Source of the DNA: an uncultured Roseobacter sp.
Lineage (GTDB): Bacteria; Pseudomonadota; Alphaproteobacteria; Rhodobacterales; Rhodobacteraceae
Length of the DNA: 64,000 nucleotides
NCBI RefSeq assembly: GCF_947493125.1
Contig: NZ_CANLQB010000002.1
Span: 62,001-126,000 of the forward strand
Direction of reading: 5' to 3'
The notes beneath the pieces were generated by a model. It was given only the letters and a program-made list of their open reading frames with translations. It was not told the origin of the DNA and did no database searches. The translations under genes were made by a program, and so were the position numbers. Shown here one piece after another: positions 1 through 8,081 of the stretch (the first letter of the stretch is position 1; every line of letters starts with the position of its first letter).

Positions 1-318
1 GGTCTTCTCGGACGGCACCCCCCAGACCCGCGCCACATAGCTCTTGCGCGTCATGCGCTTTTCGAACTGCAATCCGAGGTGCCGCTGTGCATGCGGGGTC
101 AGGGCAAAGATCATCACCCCGGAGGTGTCCCGGTCGAGCCGGTGCACCAACAAGGCATCGGGGAACGCGGCCTGCACGCGCGTGAGCAGACAGTCCGCAA
201 GCTCCGCCCCCTTACCGGGCACGGAGAGCAGCCCGGCGGGTTTGTCCACCAACAGCACCTCCGCATCCTCATGCAGAATGACCAATGGATCCTGGGGTGG
301 GGCGTAGACGTCACTCAT
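1..318 (-). CDS. RluA-family pseudouridine synthase (partial, N-terminal 106 residues)
   Basis: The gene starts at the ATG complement at 316-318 and runs off the left edge of the window, so only the first 106 codons are present. The translation contains the RluA-family signature HRLDRDTSGV, which carries the catalytic aspartate that isomerises uridine in rRNA or tRNA. The preceding segment VLLVDKPAGLLSVPGKG is the usual N-terminal strand and loop of short RluA/RluC-type enzymes. There is no S4 domain before it, which favours the short RluA type (23S U746 / tRNA U32) over RluC/D. The exact target cannot be told from the part visible. Confidence 0.9.
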   Translation of the reverse strand, partial: MSDVYAPPQDPLVILHEDAEVLLVDKPAGLLSVPGKGAELADCLLTRVQAAFPDALLVHRLDRDTSGVMIFALTPHAQRHLGLQFEKRMTRKSYVARVWGVPSEKT

Positions 319-429
319 GCCGTCTGCTGGCAGATGATGCGCAGATGTTCAAGTGTTGGCGACTCTGGCCGAGGCGGCGGCCTGAAGCCCGCCGGACCTG
401 CCAGCACACCGGTCAGGACAGGCAGGTGC

Positions 430-448
430 GGTGGGCTTTCAGGCCACC
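430..448. repeat. Dispersed repeat, copy 1 (GGTGGGCTTTCAGGCCACC)
   Basis: This 19-base imperfect dyad lies between the 3' end of the GcvT-domain gene (stop at 455) and the pseudouridine synthase gene. The same 19 bases occur at 12443-12461, and the identity extends 8 bases leftward with two mismatches. GGTGG and CCACC can pair around a 9-base loop. It may act as a weak terminator or be a small intergenic repeat element. No T-tract follows on either strand. Confidence 0.6.
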
Positions 449-454
449 GCGGCC

Positions 455-2899
455 TCAGGCTTTCACGCGCTCTGATTTGGGGTCGTACATTGGCCTCAAG
501 GAGGCCTCGGCCTTCACCCGTGTGCCCGCCACGTCGATCTCATAGGTCGAGGCCAGCACCTCCGCTGCGGTCTCTCCCGCGCAAGGCACATAGCCCAGAC
601 CCATCGCACCACCGAGCGTGTGACCGTAGGCGCCGGACGCCAGATAGCCCACAATCTCGCCATCCCGCAGAACCGGTTCGTTGTGATAGAGCAGCGGTTC
701 CGGATCGGTCAGCTTGAACTGCACCAGCCGGGTCTTCAGCCCCTCGTCCTTCCTGCGCAGCACCGCGTCCCGCCCGATGAAGTCCGGCTTGTCGGTCTTC
801 ACCGCAAAGCCAAGCCCCGCCTCCAGCACGTGATCCTCACAGGTGATGTCGTGCCCGAAGTGGCGGAAGCCTTTCTCCATCCGGCAGCTGTCCATCATGT
901 GCATGCCGCAGAGCTTGAGGTTCAGGTCCGCGCCCGCCTCGATCAGCGTCTCACACACATGCGCGGCCATCTCGGAGGAGACATAGACCTCCCAGCCCAG
1001 CTCGCCCACATAGGTCACGCGGTGCACCCGCGCCAGACCCATGCCGATCTCGATCTCCTGCGCGGTGCCGAAGGGGTTCTCCTCATTGGAGAAATCATTG
1101 GGCGAGACGAGATTCAGCAACGCGCGGGAATTCGGCCCCATCACCGCCAGCACGGCCTCGCCTGCGGTCACATTGGTGATCACCACGTTGAAGTCGCCCA
1201 CGTGGCGGCGCATCCAGGTCTCATCAGCGAGGCGCGTCGCCGCAGGTGTGACCACAAGATACGCTGTGTCCGACAGCCGCGTGACGGTCACATCCGCCTC
1301 GATCCCGCCTGTGGGGTTCAGGAACTGGGTGTAGACGATCTTGCCCACCGGCACGTCGTACTGGCCACCGCCCACAAAGTTCATGAAGGCCGTCGCGTCC
1401 TTGCCCTCCACGCGGATCTTGCCGAAGGAGGACATGTCGTACATGCCCACATTGTTGCGGATGGCGGTGTGCTCTTCGGCGATGTTGTTGAAAAAGCTCT
1501 GGCGCTTCCAGCTGTATTCATACTCCGGCGTCTGCGTGGGCTTGGCGATCCAGTTGGGCCGCTCCCACCCGGCAAACTCGCCCATGACCGCGCCGCGATC
1601 CACAAATTGCCAGTAGACCGGCGAGCGGCGGATACCCCGCGCCGTCTCTTTCTGCCGGAACGGGAAGTGGTCGGCATAAAGCAGGCCCAGCGTCTCTTTC
1701 GAGCGCTCGAAGAGGTACGTCTTGTTGCCCTGAAAGGTCTCCATGCGGGAGATATCGACGTCGCCCAGGTCAAACGGCTTCTCGCCGCCTTCCATCCACT
1801 GCGCCAGCGCCATACCCGCACCACCGGCCGACTGAATGCCGATGGAATTGAAGCCCGCCGCAACCCAGAAGTTATCAAGCTCCGGCGCCAGCCCCAGATG
1901 ATAGGAATCATCCGGCGTGAAGCTCTCTGGCCCGTTGAAGAACGTATGGATGCCCGCTTCCGCCAGCATGGGCAGGCGCTCGACAGCGGCCTCGAGGATC
2001 GGCTCGAAGTGGTCGAAATCCTCGGGCAGCTGATCGAACTCGAAATCGGGCGAAATGCCCTCCATGCCCCAAGGCTTGGCATTGGGCTCAAACGCGCCCA
2101 GCAGCATCTTGCCCGCATCTTCCTTGTAATAGGCGCATTCATCCGGCACCCGCAGCACCGGCAACTGCGTCAGGCCCTCGATAGCCTCGGTCACGATGTA
2201 GAAGTGCTCGCAGGCATGCAGCGGCACGTTCACGCCCGCCATGCGACCCACTTCATGCGCCCACATGCCACCGCAGTTCACCACCATATCGGCGGTGATA
2301 TGGCCGCTCTCACCGCCCTGCTCCCAGTCCACACCGGTGACGCGCTTGCCCTCGCGCGCAATGCGCGTGGCCTTGGTCCGCTCGATGATCTGCGCGCCGC
2401 GTTGCCGCGCGCCCTTGGCCAGCGCCAGCGCGATATTCGCCGGGTCACCCTGCCCGTCCTTGTCGAGGTACACCGCACCGGTGACCCCCTTGATGTTCAG
2501 GTGCTCATAGCGCGTCTTGACCTCGGAGGGCGAGATCTCCTCGACTTCGACGCCAAAGGCGCGTGCCATGGCGGCTTGCCGGTAGATCTCCTCGCGCCGC
2601 TCTTCGGTCAGTGCCACGGTGATCGACCCACAGCGCTTGAAGCCTGTCGCCACGCCGGTCTCTTCCTCAAGGCTACCGTAAAGCTCCTGGGAATACTTCG
2701 CCAGCTTGGTGGTGTTCTTCGTCGCGCGCAGCTGCGCGATCAGGCCCGCCGCATGCCAGGTGGTCCCCGAGGTCAGCTGCTTGCGCTCCAGCAGAACCAC
2801 ATCCGTCCACCCCAGTTTGGTCAGGTGATAGGCGACGGAGCAGCCGATCACCCCTCCTCCGATGATGACAACGCGCGCGTGAGACGGTGGCAGAGCCAT
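455..2899 (-). CDS. FAD-dependent dimethylglycine/sarcosine dehydrogenase, GcvT-domain (copy 1)
   Basis: This 814-residue protein has an N-terminal Rossmann FAD motif (VVIIGGGVIGCS, residues 10-21), a DAO-type oxidoreductase domain to about residue 370, a short FAO_M linker domain, and a GcvT-type aminomethyltransferase domain filling the C-terminal half. The WHAAG motif with His49 matches the position where characterised dimethylglycine and sarcosine dehydrogenases hold FAD covalently. The family oxidatively demethylates dimethylglycine or sarcosine and passes the one-carbon unit to tetrahydrofolate. It is downstream of a homocysteine methyltransferase gene (14-base gap) and a second copy of the same family, so it probably performs one step of betaine breakdown. 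Which methylglycine it uses is not decided by sequence. Confidence 0.9.
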   Translation of the reverse strand: MALPPSHARVVIIGGGVIGCSVAYHLTKLGWTDVVLLERKQLTSGTTWHAAGLIAQLRATKNTTKLAKYSQELYGSLEEETGVATGFKRCGSITVALTEERREEIYRQAAMARAFGVEVEEISPSEVKTRYEHLNIKGVTGAVYLDKDGQGDPANIALALAKGARQRGAQIIERTKATRIAREGKRVTGVDWEQGGESGHITADMVVNCGGMWAHEVGRMAGVNVPLHACEHFYIVTEAIEGLTQLPVLRVPDECAYYKEDAGKMLLGAFEPNAKPWGMEGISPDFEFDQLPEDFDHFEPILEAAVERLPMLAEAGIHTFFNGPESFTPDDSYHLGLAPELDNFWVAAGFNSIGIQSAGGAGMALAQWMEGGEKPFDLGDVDISRMETFQGNKTYLFERSKETLGLLYADHFPFRQKETARGIRRSPVYWQFVDRGAVMGEFAGWERPNWIAKPTQTPEYEYSWKRQSFFNNIAEEHTAIRNNVGMYDMSSFGKIRVEGKDATAFMNFVGGGQYDVPVGKIVYTQFLNPTGGIEADVTVTRLSDTAYLVVTPAATRLADETWMRRHVGDFNVVITNVTAGEAVLAVMGPNSRALLNLVSPNDFSNEENPFGTAQEIEIGMGLARVHRVTYVGELGWEVYVSSEMAAHVCETLIEAGADLNLKLCGMHMMDSCRMEKGFRHFGHDITCEDHVLEAGLGFAVKTDKPDFIGRDAVLRRKDEGLKTRLVQFKLTDPEPLLYHNEPVLRDGEIVGYLASGAYGHTLGGAMGLGYVPCAGETAAEVLASTYEIDVAGTRVKAEASLRPMYDPKSERVKA

Positions 2900-2913
2900 G
2901 AGCAGTGTTTCCT

Positions 2914-3804
2914 TTAAACGATGGTATGACCGACAGCGTCCAGCCGCCGGGCGAGTTCAGCGATATGGGCGGGGCTGACTTCACAGCATCCGCCGACAAT
3001 GGTGGCGCCCAGACCAACCCATTGCAGGGCGTACCCCGCATAGGCGCGCGGCCCCATGTCCCGCCGGGCAGTCAGCGCCTCGACGGTGGGTTTGGCCTTG
3101 AGGAAATCTTCGGTGATCATCTCGAACGCATTGGCATAGCCGCCAAAGGGCTTGCCGAGCGGTGCAATGATCGGCAGCGCTTGCGTGACCGCTTCGGGGG
3201 CCGAGCAGTTGATCAGCACCGCATCCGCTCCGGCGGCCACCTCCAGCGCATCGGCCAGCGGCTCATCCGAGCGCAGGCGCGTGCCATCGGTGTCAGACAC
3301 CGTCAGCGACAGCCAGACCGGCAGATCGGTGGAGCGCGCGCCCGCCAGCGCATCCCGCGCATGGGCGACGGAGGCGCAGGTCTCAAGGATCAGCAGGTCG
3401 CAGTCGGGGGCCAACACGCTGGCGATCTCGGCAAAAAGCGGCACGGCCACCTCCGCCTCCGGGTGCAGATCCGGGCGATAACTTGCACGGAGCGGGCCGA
3501 TCCCTCCCGCGATGCGGCCCGCTCCGTGTGCCGCGCGTGCGGCCTTGGCCTCTGCAAGCGCTGCCGCATGCAGAGCCTCGAAACGCCCCTCCATGGCTGT
3601 ATCTTCCAGGCGGTCGCGATGGATCGCGTAGGTGTTGGTCGTCGCAATCGTGGCGCCTGCGGCAAAGAAATCCGCATGCACCCCCTGCACCATGCCGGGA
3701 TGCTCCGCCATGACCTGCGTCGACCACAGGGGCGTCGGTCGGTCGCCCGCCCGGTGGATCAGCTCCTGCCCCATGCCTCCGTCCAGAAGCGTGATTTCTG
3801 TCAC
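2914..3804 (-). CDS. Homocysteine S-methyltransferase family protein (betaine-homocysteine methyltransferase candidate)
   Basis: The 296-residue protein begins TEITLLDGGMGQEL, the typical first strand of the homocysteine methyltransferase barrel. It has the zinc ligands of the family: a Cys in the INCSAPEAV segment and the paired Cys of GGCCEVSP near the C-terminus. The enzyme moves a methyl group from betaine, S-methylmethionine or another donor to homocysteine, giving methionine. Its start overlaps the stop of the upstream flavoprotein gene by 4 bases, so the genes are translationally coupled. Placement between two DMGDH/sarcosine dehydrogenase genes makes glycine betaine the likeliest donor, but this is an inference. 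Confidence 0.88.
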   Translation of the reverse strand: MTEITLLDGGMGQELIHRAGDRPTPLWSTQVMAEHPGMVQGVHADFFAAGATIATTNTYAIHRDRLEDTAMEGRFEALHAAALAEAKAARAAHGAGRIAGGIGPLRASYRPDLHPEAEVAVPLFAEIASVLAPDCDLLILETCASVAHARDALAGARSTDLPVWLSLTVSDTDGTRLRSDEPLADALEVAAGADAVLINCSAPEAVTQALPIIAPLGKPFGGYANAFEMITEDFLKAKPTVEALTARRDMGPRAYAGYALQWVGLGATIVGGCCEVSPAHIAELARRLDAVGHTIV

Positions 3805-6254
3805 GCACGGATCCTTTCGTTTTCCGGATCCCAGAGCGGCTGGTCGGGCTGCACGGTGGCCTTGTAGCGGTGGCCGTAGATCTCGACCTCCACCTCACTG
3901 CCCGGGTCCGTCAGATCCTTGCGCAACATGCCCAGCGCGATGGATTTGTTCACGCGATAGCCCCAGTCGCCCGATGTGGTCTCGCCCACGACTTCGCCGT
4001 TGTGGAAGAGCGGCGCCATATACGGCGCGTCCTGATCGCCCGCATCGACCACCAGCGTGACGAACTGCTTCTTGGAGCCCTGCTGCTTTTCATTCTGCAG
4101 CGCGGCCTTGCCGATGAAATCCTGCGGCTTGTCAAACCGGATGAACCGCTCCATCCCGCCTTCGAGCAGGGAGTAATCGGTGGAAAGATCCCCCTTCCAG
4201 CTGCGATACCCCTTCTCGATCCGCATGGAGTTCAGCGCATACATGCCAAAGGGCGCCGCCCCCGCGTCGCGGATCGCGGTGTAAACGTCCGCGCTGTCCT
4301 CGAACGACGTATGCACCTCCCAGCCCAGCTCGCCCGCAAAGGAGATGCGGAAGAGCTTGACCGGCTTGCCCGCAACAGTTGCCTCCTGAATGGTCAGCCA
4401 CCCGGTCGACAGATCCGCATCGTTGGTCAGGCCCGCCAGCATGTCGCGCGATTTCGGCCCGGTCAGCAGATGCGTGGACCACTCCCGCGTGATGTCCGTC
4501 AGGCTCAGGGATCCATCAGCAGGCAGGCGGCTTTGCAGGAACTCAAAGTCGTGCCATTGCGCGACCGCCGCCGTCATCAGCCAGAAGTCATCCTCAGCCC
4601 AGCGAATAATGGTGACCTCGGTCACGATACGGCCCCGACTGTCGGTGAAATACCCCAGGTTCATCCGACCCGCTTTCGGCAACGCCCCCGCGATCTGCCC
4701 GCGCAGCCATTCCGCGGCCCCCTCGCCCTGCAGCGTATAGCGCGAGAATCCCGGCATATCGAGCACGCCCGCCCCATCGCGCACGGCCTCGACCTCTTCC
4801 TTCACGCGCACCGCCCAGGGGCCATTGCGGTCCCATGTCTCGGTGGCTGCCTCCGAGGTGTCATCCCCGTCCTTGGCAAACCAGTTCGCCCGCTCCCACC
4901 CATTATAGGCACCCATCTGGCCGCCATCCGCCAGCAGGCGGTCGTGGTTCGGAGACAGCTTCTTGTCCCGCCCCGCAGGCCACTCGTGATGCGGGAAATG
5001 CATCGCGTATTCATGCCCATAGGTCTCCAGCGCCTTGCCCAGACAGTAATCGTGATCCGCATAGTCGGTATAACGACGCGGATCGACGGCCCACATGTCC
5101 AGCTCGGTCTCACCGTGCATGATCCACTCGCTGAGGCACTTGCCCGCGCCGCCGCCCTGCGCAATTCCGAAGGTGAACGAATGCCCCTCAAAGGCGTTCT
5201 TCACCCCCGGCATCGGGCCGATCATCGGCAACCCGTCGGGCGCATAAGGAATCGGCCCGTTGATATTCCGCCCCACACCTGCCGTGCCCAGCGCAGGCAC
5301 CCGCTCCATCGCGTCCTCGATGTAGAACTCCAGCCGCTCCAGATCATCCGGGTACAGCTGGAAGGAGAAATCCTCGGGCATCGGATCCTCCGGCGTGACC
5401 CAATGTGCCTTGCAGTTGCGCTCGTACGGCCCGAGGTTCAGGCCGTTCTTGTCCTGCCGCAGATAATACGAGATATCCACGTCGCGGATCATGGGCATCT
5501 TGTGACCCTTCTCCTTGGTCCACGCCGCCAGCTCGGGGATCTCATCGGTCAGGAAATACTGGTGGCTCATCACCACCATCGGCACGGTGCGCCCGCCGAA
5601 GGGCTTGAACATCTCGCCCACACGCTGTGCGTAATAGCCCGCACAGTTCGCGACATACTCACAGCGGATCTCACCCTTCTCGGTCTTCACGATCCACTCG
5701 TCGCCATCCCGCTCGATACCCGTAACGGGGCAGAACCGCTCGATCCGCCCGCCCGCGTCGCGCGCACCCTTGGCCAAGGCCTGGGTCAGCTGCGCGGGGT
5801 CGATATCGCCATCCAACGGATCCCAAAGCCCCCCCTCCAGATCATGCGTCTCCATGAAGGGATTGTGTTCCTTCAGCTCCTCGGGCGTGCAGATGCCCAT
5901 CTCCAGCCCCTGGTACCGGCCCATGGAGGCGACCTTCTCGAACTCCATCATCCGGTCCTTGGAATGCGCCAGCCGCAGCGCCCCGGTCACGTGGTAGTTC
6001 ATCGGATAATCGACGTCCTTCGCCAGCGTCCGGTACATCGACAGCGAATAGCGCTGCATGTTCATCACCGCCCAGGAGCCCGCGAAGTTCGGACAGTTGC
6101 CCGCCGCGTGCCAGGTCGACCCGGCGGTCAGCTCGTTCTTCTCCAGCAGCACACAGTCAGTCCAGCCCGCCTTGGCCAGGTGATAGAGCGTCGAGGTGCC
6201 GACCACCCCGCCCCCGATGATGACAACCCGCGCCGTTGTTGGAAAATCAGCCAT
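3801..6254 (-). CDS. FAD-dependent dimethylglycine/sarcosine dehydrogenase, GcvT-domain (copy 2)
   Basis: An 817-residue paralogue of the protein at 455-2899, with the same domain order: FAD Rossmann motif at residues 10-21, WHAAG with His49, DAO domain, FAO_M, then GcvT and GcvT C-terminal domains. The two copies differ clearly from the region after WHAAG onward, so they are old paralogues with probably different substrates (dimethylglycine and sarcosine). It is the first gene of the betaine-type catabolic set, about 13 bases after the GFA gene stop, and reads on into the homocysteine methyltransferase gene by an ATGA overlap. Confidence 0.9.
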   Translation of the reverse strand: MADFPTTARVVIIGGGVVGTSTLYHLAKAGWTDCVLLEKNELTAGSTWHAAGNCPNFAGSWAVMNMQRYSLSMYRTLAKDVDYPMNYHVTGALRLAHSKDRMMEFEKVASMGRYQGLEMGICTPEELKEHNPFMETHDLEGGLWDPLDGDIDPAQLTQALAKGARDAGGRIERFCPVTGIERDGDEWIVKTEKGEIRCEYVANCAGYYAQRVGEMFKPFGGRTVPMVVMSHQYFLTDEIPELAAWTKEKGHKMPMIRDVDISYYLRQDKNGLNLGPYERNCKAHWVTPEDPMPEDFSFQLYPDDLERLEFYIEDAMERVPALGTAGVGRNINGPIPYAPDGLPMIGPMPGVKNAFEGHSFTFGIAQGGGAGKCLSEWIMHGETELDMWAVDPRRYTDYADHDYCLGKALETYGHEYAMHFPHHEWPAGRDKKLSPNHDRLLADGGQMGAYNGWERANWFAKDGDDTSEAATETWDRNGPWAVRVKEEVEAVRDGAGVLDMPGFSRYTLQGEGAAEWLRGQIAGALPKAGRMNLGYFTDSRGRIVTEVTIIRWAEDDFWLMTAAVAQWHDFEFLQSRLPADGSLSLTDITREWSTHLLTGPKSRDMLAGLTNDADLSTGWLTIQEATVAGKPVKLFRISFAGELGWEVHTSFEDSADVYTAIRDAGAAPFGMYALNSMRIEKGYRSWKGDLSTDYSLLEGGMERFIRFDKPQDFIGKAALQNEKQQGSKKQFVTLVVDAGDQDAPYMAPLFHNGEVVGETTSGDWGYRVNKSIALGMLRKDLTDPGSEVEVEIYGHRYKATVQPDQPLWDPENERIRA

Positions 6255-6266
6255 GCCTAGTGCTCC

Positions 6267-6653
6267 CTATTGGTCGTGTTGCGGAAGATCATCCGCGATG
6301 TCGTAATAGTCGCCCTTATCGGCGACGAAGATGTGCTTCTCGGTGGCGATCCCGGTGGACCCATCCAGCGTGCCGGACATGACCGAGACTGCGCCGTTGT
6401 CATCCACATGGCGCCAGAACAGCGAGGATCCGCACCGGTTGCAAAAGCCGCGGTGCGCACCGGGCGAGGATTGGTACCACGCCAGCGTGTCGTCCTTGGT
6501 GACGTCAAGCTGACCGGGCTGCACCTGTGTCGCCGACACGTAATGCCCGCTGGTCTTGCGGCATTGCCGGCAATGGCAGGCGACCGAATTGCGCAACGGC
6601 CCCGTCAGCCTGTAAGTCACGCCCCCACACAAGCAGCTTCCTGACAGCATCAC
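6267..6653 (-). CDS. GFA family protein (CENP-V/GFA zinc fold), copy 1
   Basis: This 128-residue protein shows the Cys pattern of the Gfa fold: GSCLCGG at the N-terminus, ACHCRQCRK around residue 30, and CNRCGSSLFW near residue 70, which together bind zinc. Proteins of this fold were first linked to glutathione-dependent formaldehyde handling, though most members have no proven reaction. It sits between a LysE exporter gene (4-base overlap at its start) and a demethylating dehydrogenase gene. Because those dehydrogenases can release formaldehyde when folate is short, a role in formaldehyde handling is plausible here. Start could be either of two adjacent ATGs. Confidence 0.85.
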   Translation of the reverse strand: MMLSGSCLCGGVTYRLTGPLRNSVACHCRQCRKTSGHYVSATQVQPGQLDVTKDDTLAWYQSSPGAHRGFCNRCGSSLFWRHVDDNGAVSVMSGTLDGSTGIATEKHIFVADKGDYYDIADDLPQHDQ

Positions 6654-7270
6654 GCTCTCCCCGGCGTAGACGACGTGCCCAGCAACACGCCGTAGATGAT
6701 AAAACAGCCCGCCAGCACCCGCCGCACCCAGATGTTGAAGACAGCCCCCAGCGCCGCGCGCCCAAGGCCCGCGCCGAGGAGTGTAAACCCGGTGTAGCTC
6801 AGCGCGGTAACGGTCAGCGCCGTGGGCACGATCACCACCATCTGCTCCCAGATCGGCACGCCCGGCTGTACGAATTGCGAAAACGCGGCGAGATAGCCCG
6901 CCACGCTCTTGGGGTTGATCGTCGCAACCGCCAAAGCGTGCAGATAGATGGACTTCGCAGGCCGGTCGCCCACAACCACGGGGCGCTTGGCCAATATCCA
7001 GCCGCGCACGCCGAGGTAGATCAGGAAGCCCGCGCCCACCAGCTTGGCGATGAAGAACCCCGTGGGCGAAGCGGCGATCAGCGCCGTGATCCCCAGCGCC
7101 GAGAGCAGCAGGAACAGCGTCGCCTGCGTCAGGATCGCCAGCACGCCCACCATCGCGCGGGGAAACCTCAGGTGCATCCCGTTGGTGATGCAGTTGACCG
7201 CATTCGGCCCCGGCGTCGTCACGAAGACCACCCAGAACAGCGCAAATATGGTCCAGGCCTCAAAGCTCAT
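6650..7270 (-). CDS. LysE/RhtB family amino-acid exporter
   Basis: The 206-residue protein is strongly hydrophobic with about six membrane segments. It carries the family's TPGPNAVNCITNG motif close to the N-terminus (residues about 19-31), typical of LysE/RhtB translocators that export amino acids or related compounds through the inner membrane. Its start codon directly abuts the stop of the XRE-cupin regulator gene and its end overlaps the GFA gene by 4 bases, so it belongs to the same transcript. The substrate is not predictable; export of an amino acid made by the neighbouring pathway (glycine, methionine) is possible. Confidence 0.88.
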   Translation of the reverse strand: MSFEAWTIFALFWVVFVTTPGPNAVNCITNGMHLRFPRAMVGVLAILTQATLFLLLSALGITALIAASPTGFFIAKLVGAGFLIYLGVRGWILAKRPVVVGDRPAKSIYLHALAVATINPKSVAGYLAAFSQFVQPGVPIWEQMVVIVPTALTVTALSYTGFTLLGAGLGRAALGAVFNIWVRRVLAGCFIIYGVLLGTSSTPGRA

Positions 7271-7843
7271 CTAATACACCGGCGGCGCGATGACCCAGAT
7301 GGCCACGGCAGGTTCGTCGTAGGGATTGGCCCAGCGGAACGCCTCGCCGCGAATGCGGAAGCTGTCGCCAGGGGTGATCGTGTGCGTGGTGCCGCTGATC
7401 TCCAGATCGAGCCGCCCCGACACCAGATAGCCCACCTCCTGCGTGGGTCGCGAGACGGCCTCGGTGATCCGGCTCCTCGGCTCGAAGGTGGAATGCACCA
7501 TCTCGAAATCATCGGTCAGGTCCGGCGAGAGCAACTCCTCGACCAGCCCTGCGACCGTGTTGCCGATCCGCCGCCGCGCGCTGTGGCGCACCACATATCC
7601 CGCCTCATGGGCCGGGGCGGCCGCGTGGCGGAACAGGATCGAGACGGACACCTCCAGCGCTTCGGCCATGTGCCGCAGATCGGTGATCGACGGCTCGGAT
7701 TTGTCCCGCTCCACCTGGCTCAGCCAGCCGACCGAGCGGCCAAGTTTCTCCGCCAGATCGCTCAGCGTCAGCCCGCGCGATTTCCGCAAGGCGCGCAGGT
7801 CCGCACCAAGCGTATCGGGGTGAGAGGGCAGGTCGTGGCGCAT
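7271..7843 (-). CDS. XRE-family regulator with C-terminal cupin domain
   Basis: The 190-residue protein has an N-terminal helix-turn-helix (about residues 10-66; key stretch LTLSDLAEKLGRSVGWLSQVE) and a C-terminal cupin barrel (about 110-188) that usually senses a small molecule. Regulators of this build commonly control amine and amino-acid catabolic genes beside them. It is the first gene of the minus-strand group continuing into LysE, GFA and the demethylation genes, and it starts 7 bases from a pair of duplicated dyads (7851-7875 and 7889-7913), which suggests autoregulation. The ligand is unknown. Confidence 0.9.
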   Translation of the reverse strand: MRHDLPSHPDTLGADLRALRKSRGLTLSDLAEKLGRSVGWLSQVERDKSEPSITDLRHMAEALEVSVSILFRHAAAPAHEAGYVVRHSARRRIGNTVAGLVEELLSPDLTDDFEMVHSTFEPRSRITEAVSRPTQEVGYLVSGRLDLEISGTTHTITPGDSFRIRGEAFRWANPYDEPAVAIWVIAPPVY

Positions 7844-7850
7844 CTGTTCC

Positions 7851-7913
7851 GTGAAAAAAACGGTGATTTGTTCACGTTAACGATTCCGGTGAAAAAATCC
7901 AGTGGTTTTTCAC
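7851..7913 (-). promoter_or_regulatory. Tandem duplicated dyad operators upstream of the XRE-cupin gene
   Basis: Two 25-base elements with the same build, GTGAA-N15-TTCAC, lie at 7851-7875 and 7889-7913, exactly 38 bases apart. The second has extended perfect arms, GTGAAAAA and TTTTTCAC. They are the only conspicuous dyads immediately before the XRE-cupin start codon (complement of 7841-7843), so they are the best candidates for the operators of that regulator. Binding is inferred only from position and symmetry. Confidence 0.6.
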
Positions 7914-7976
7914 GGTCGACCAAGGCATCCCCAAGCGCATCGGCGACCCATCGCGCGCCCTGTTAACCGGGCCCAT

Positions 7977-8031
7977 GTCGGTGCAAAACACCGACGCAAT
8001 ACCGACGTTATACCGACGTGAAACCGACGTT
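7977..8031. repeat. Four 11-bp tandem repeats with an abutting hairpin
   Basis: Four consecutive 11-base units of the form AWACCGACGTT run from 7988 to 8031 (units at 7988, 7999, 8010 and 8021); the core ACCGACG is invariant. A perfect 7-bp stem, GTCGGTG (7977-7983) with CACCGAC (7989-7995), overlaps the first unit around a CAAAA loop. The array lies in the 238-base gap between the XRE-cupin start and the end of the upstream fRMsr gene. An 11-base period puts every unit on the same face of the helix, as expected for cooperative protein binding. Function unknown. Confidence 0.7.
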
Positions 8032-8081
8032 AGATTTGCGTTGAAAAACAGGCGTTAACGGGTGATTCGCGGCAGGCGCCG

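Noticed and set aside
620-2917. 765-codon plus-strand open frame
   Set aside because: It is the exact antisense of the GcvT-domain flavoprotein gene; GC-rich codon use leaves the opposite frame open. No ribosome site and no protein-like motifs.
3870-6260. 796-codon plus-strand open frame
   Set aside because: Antisense shadow of the second flavoprotein gene, His/Arg/Leu-rich as expected for such shadows.
6527-7966. 479-codon plus-strand open frame
   Set aside because: Spans the antisense of three well-supported minus-strand genes and is Arg/His/Gln rich.
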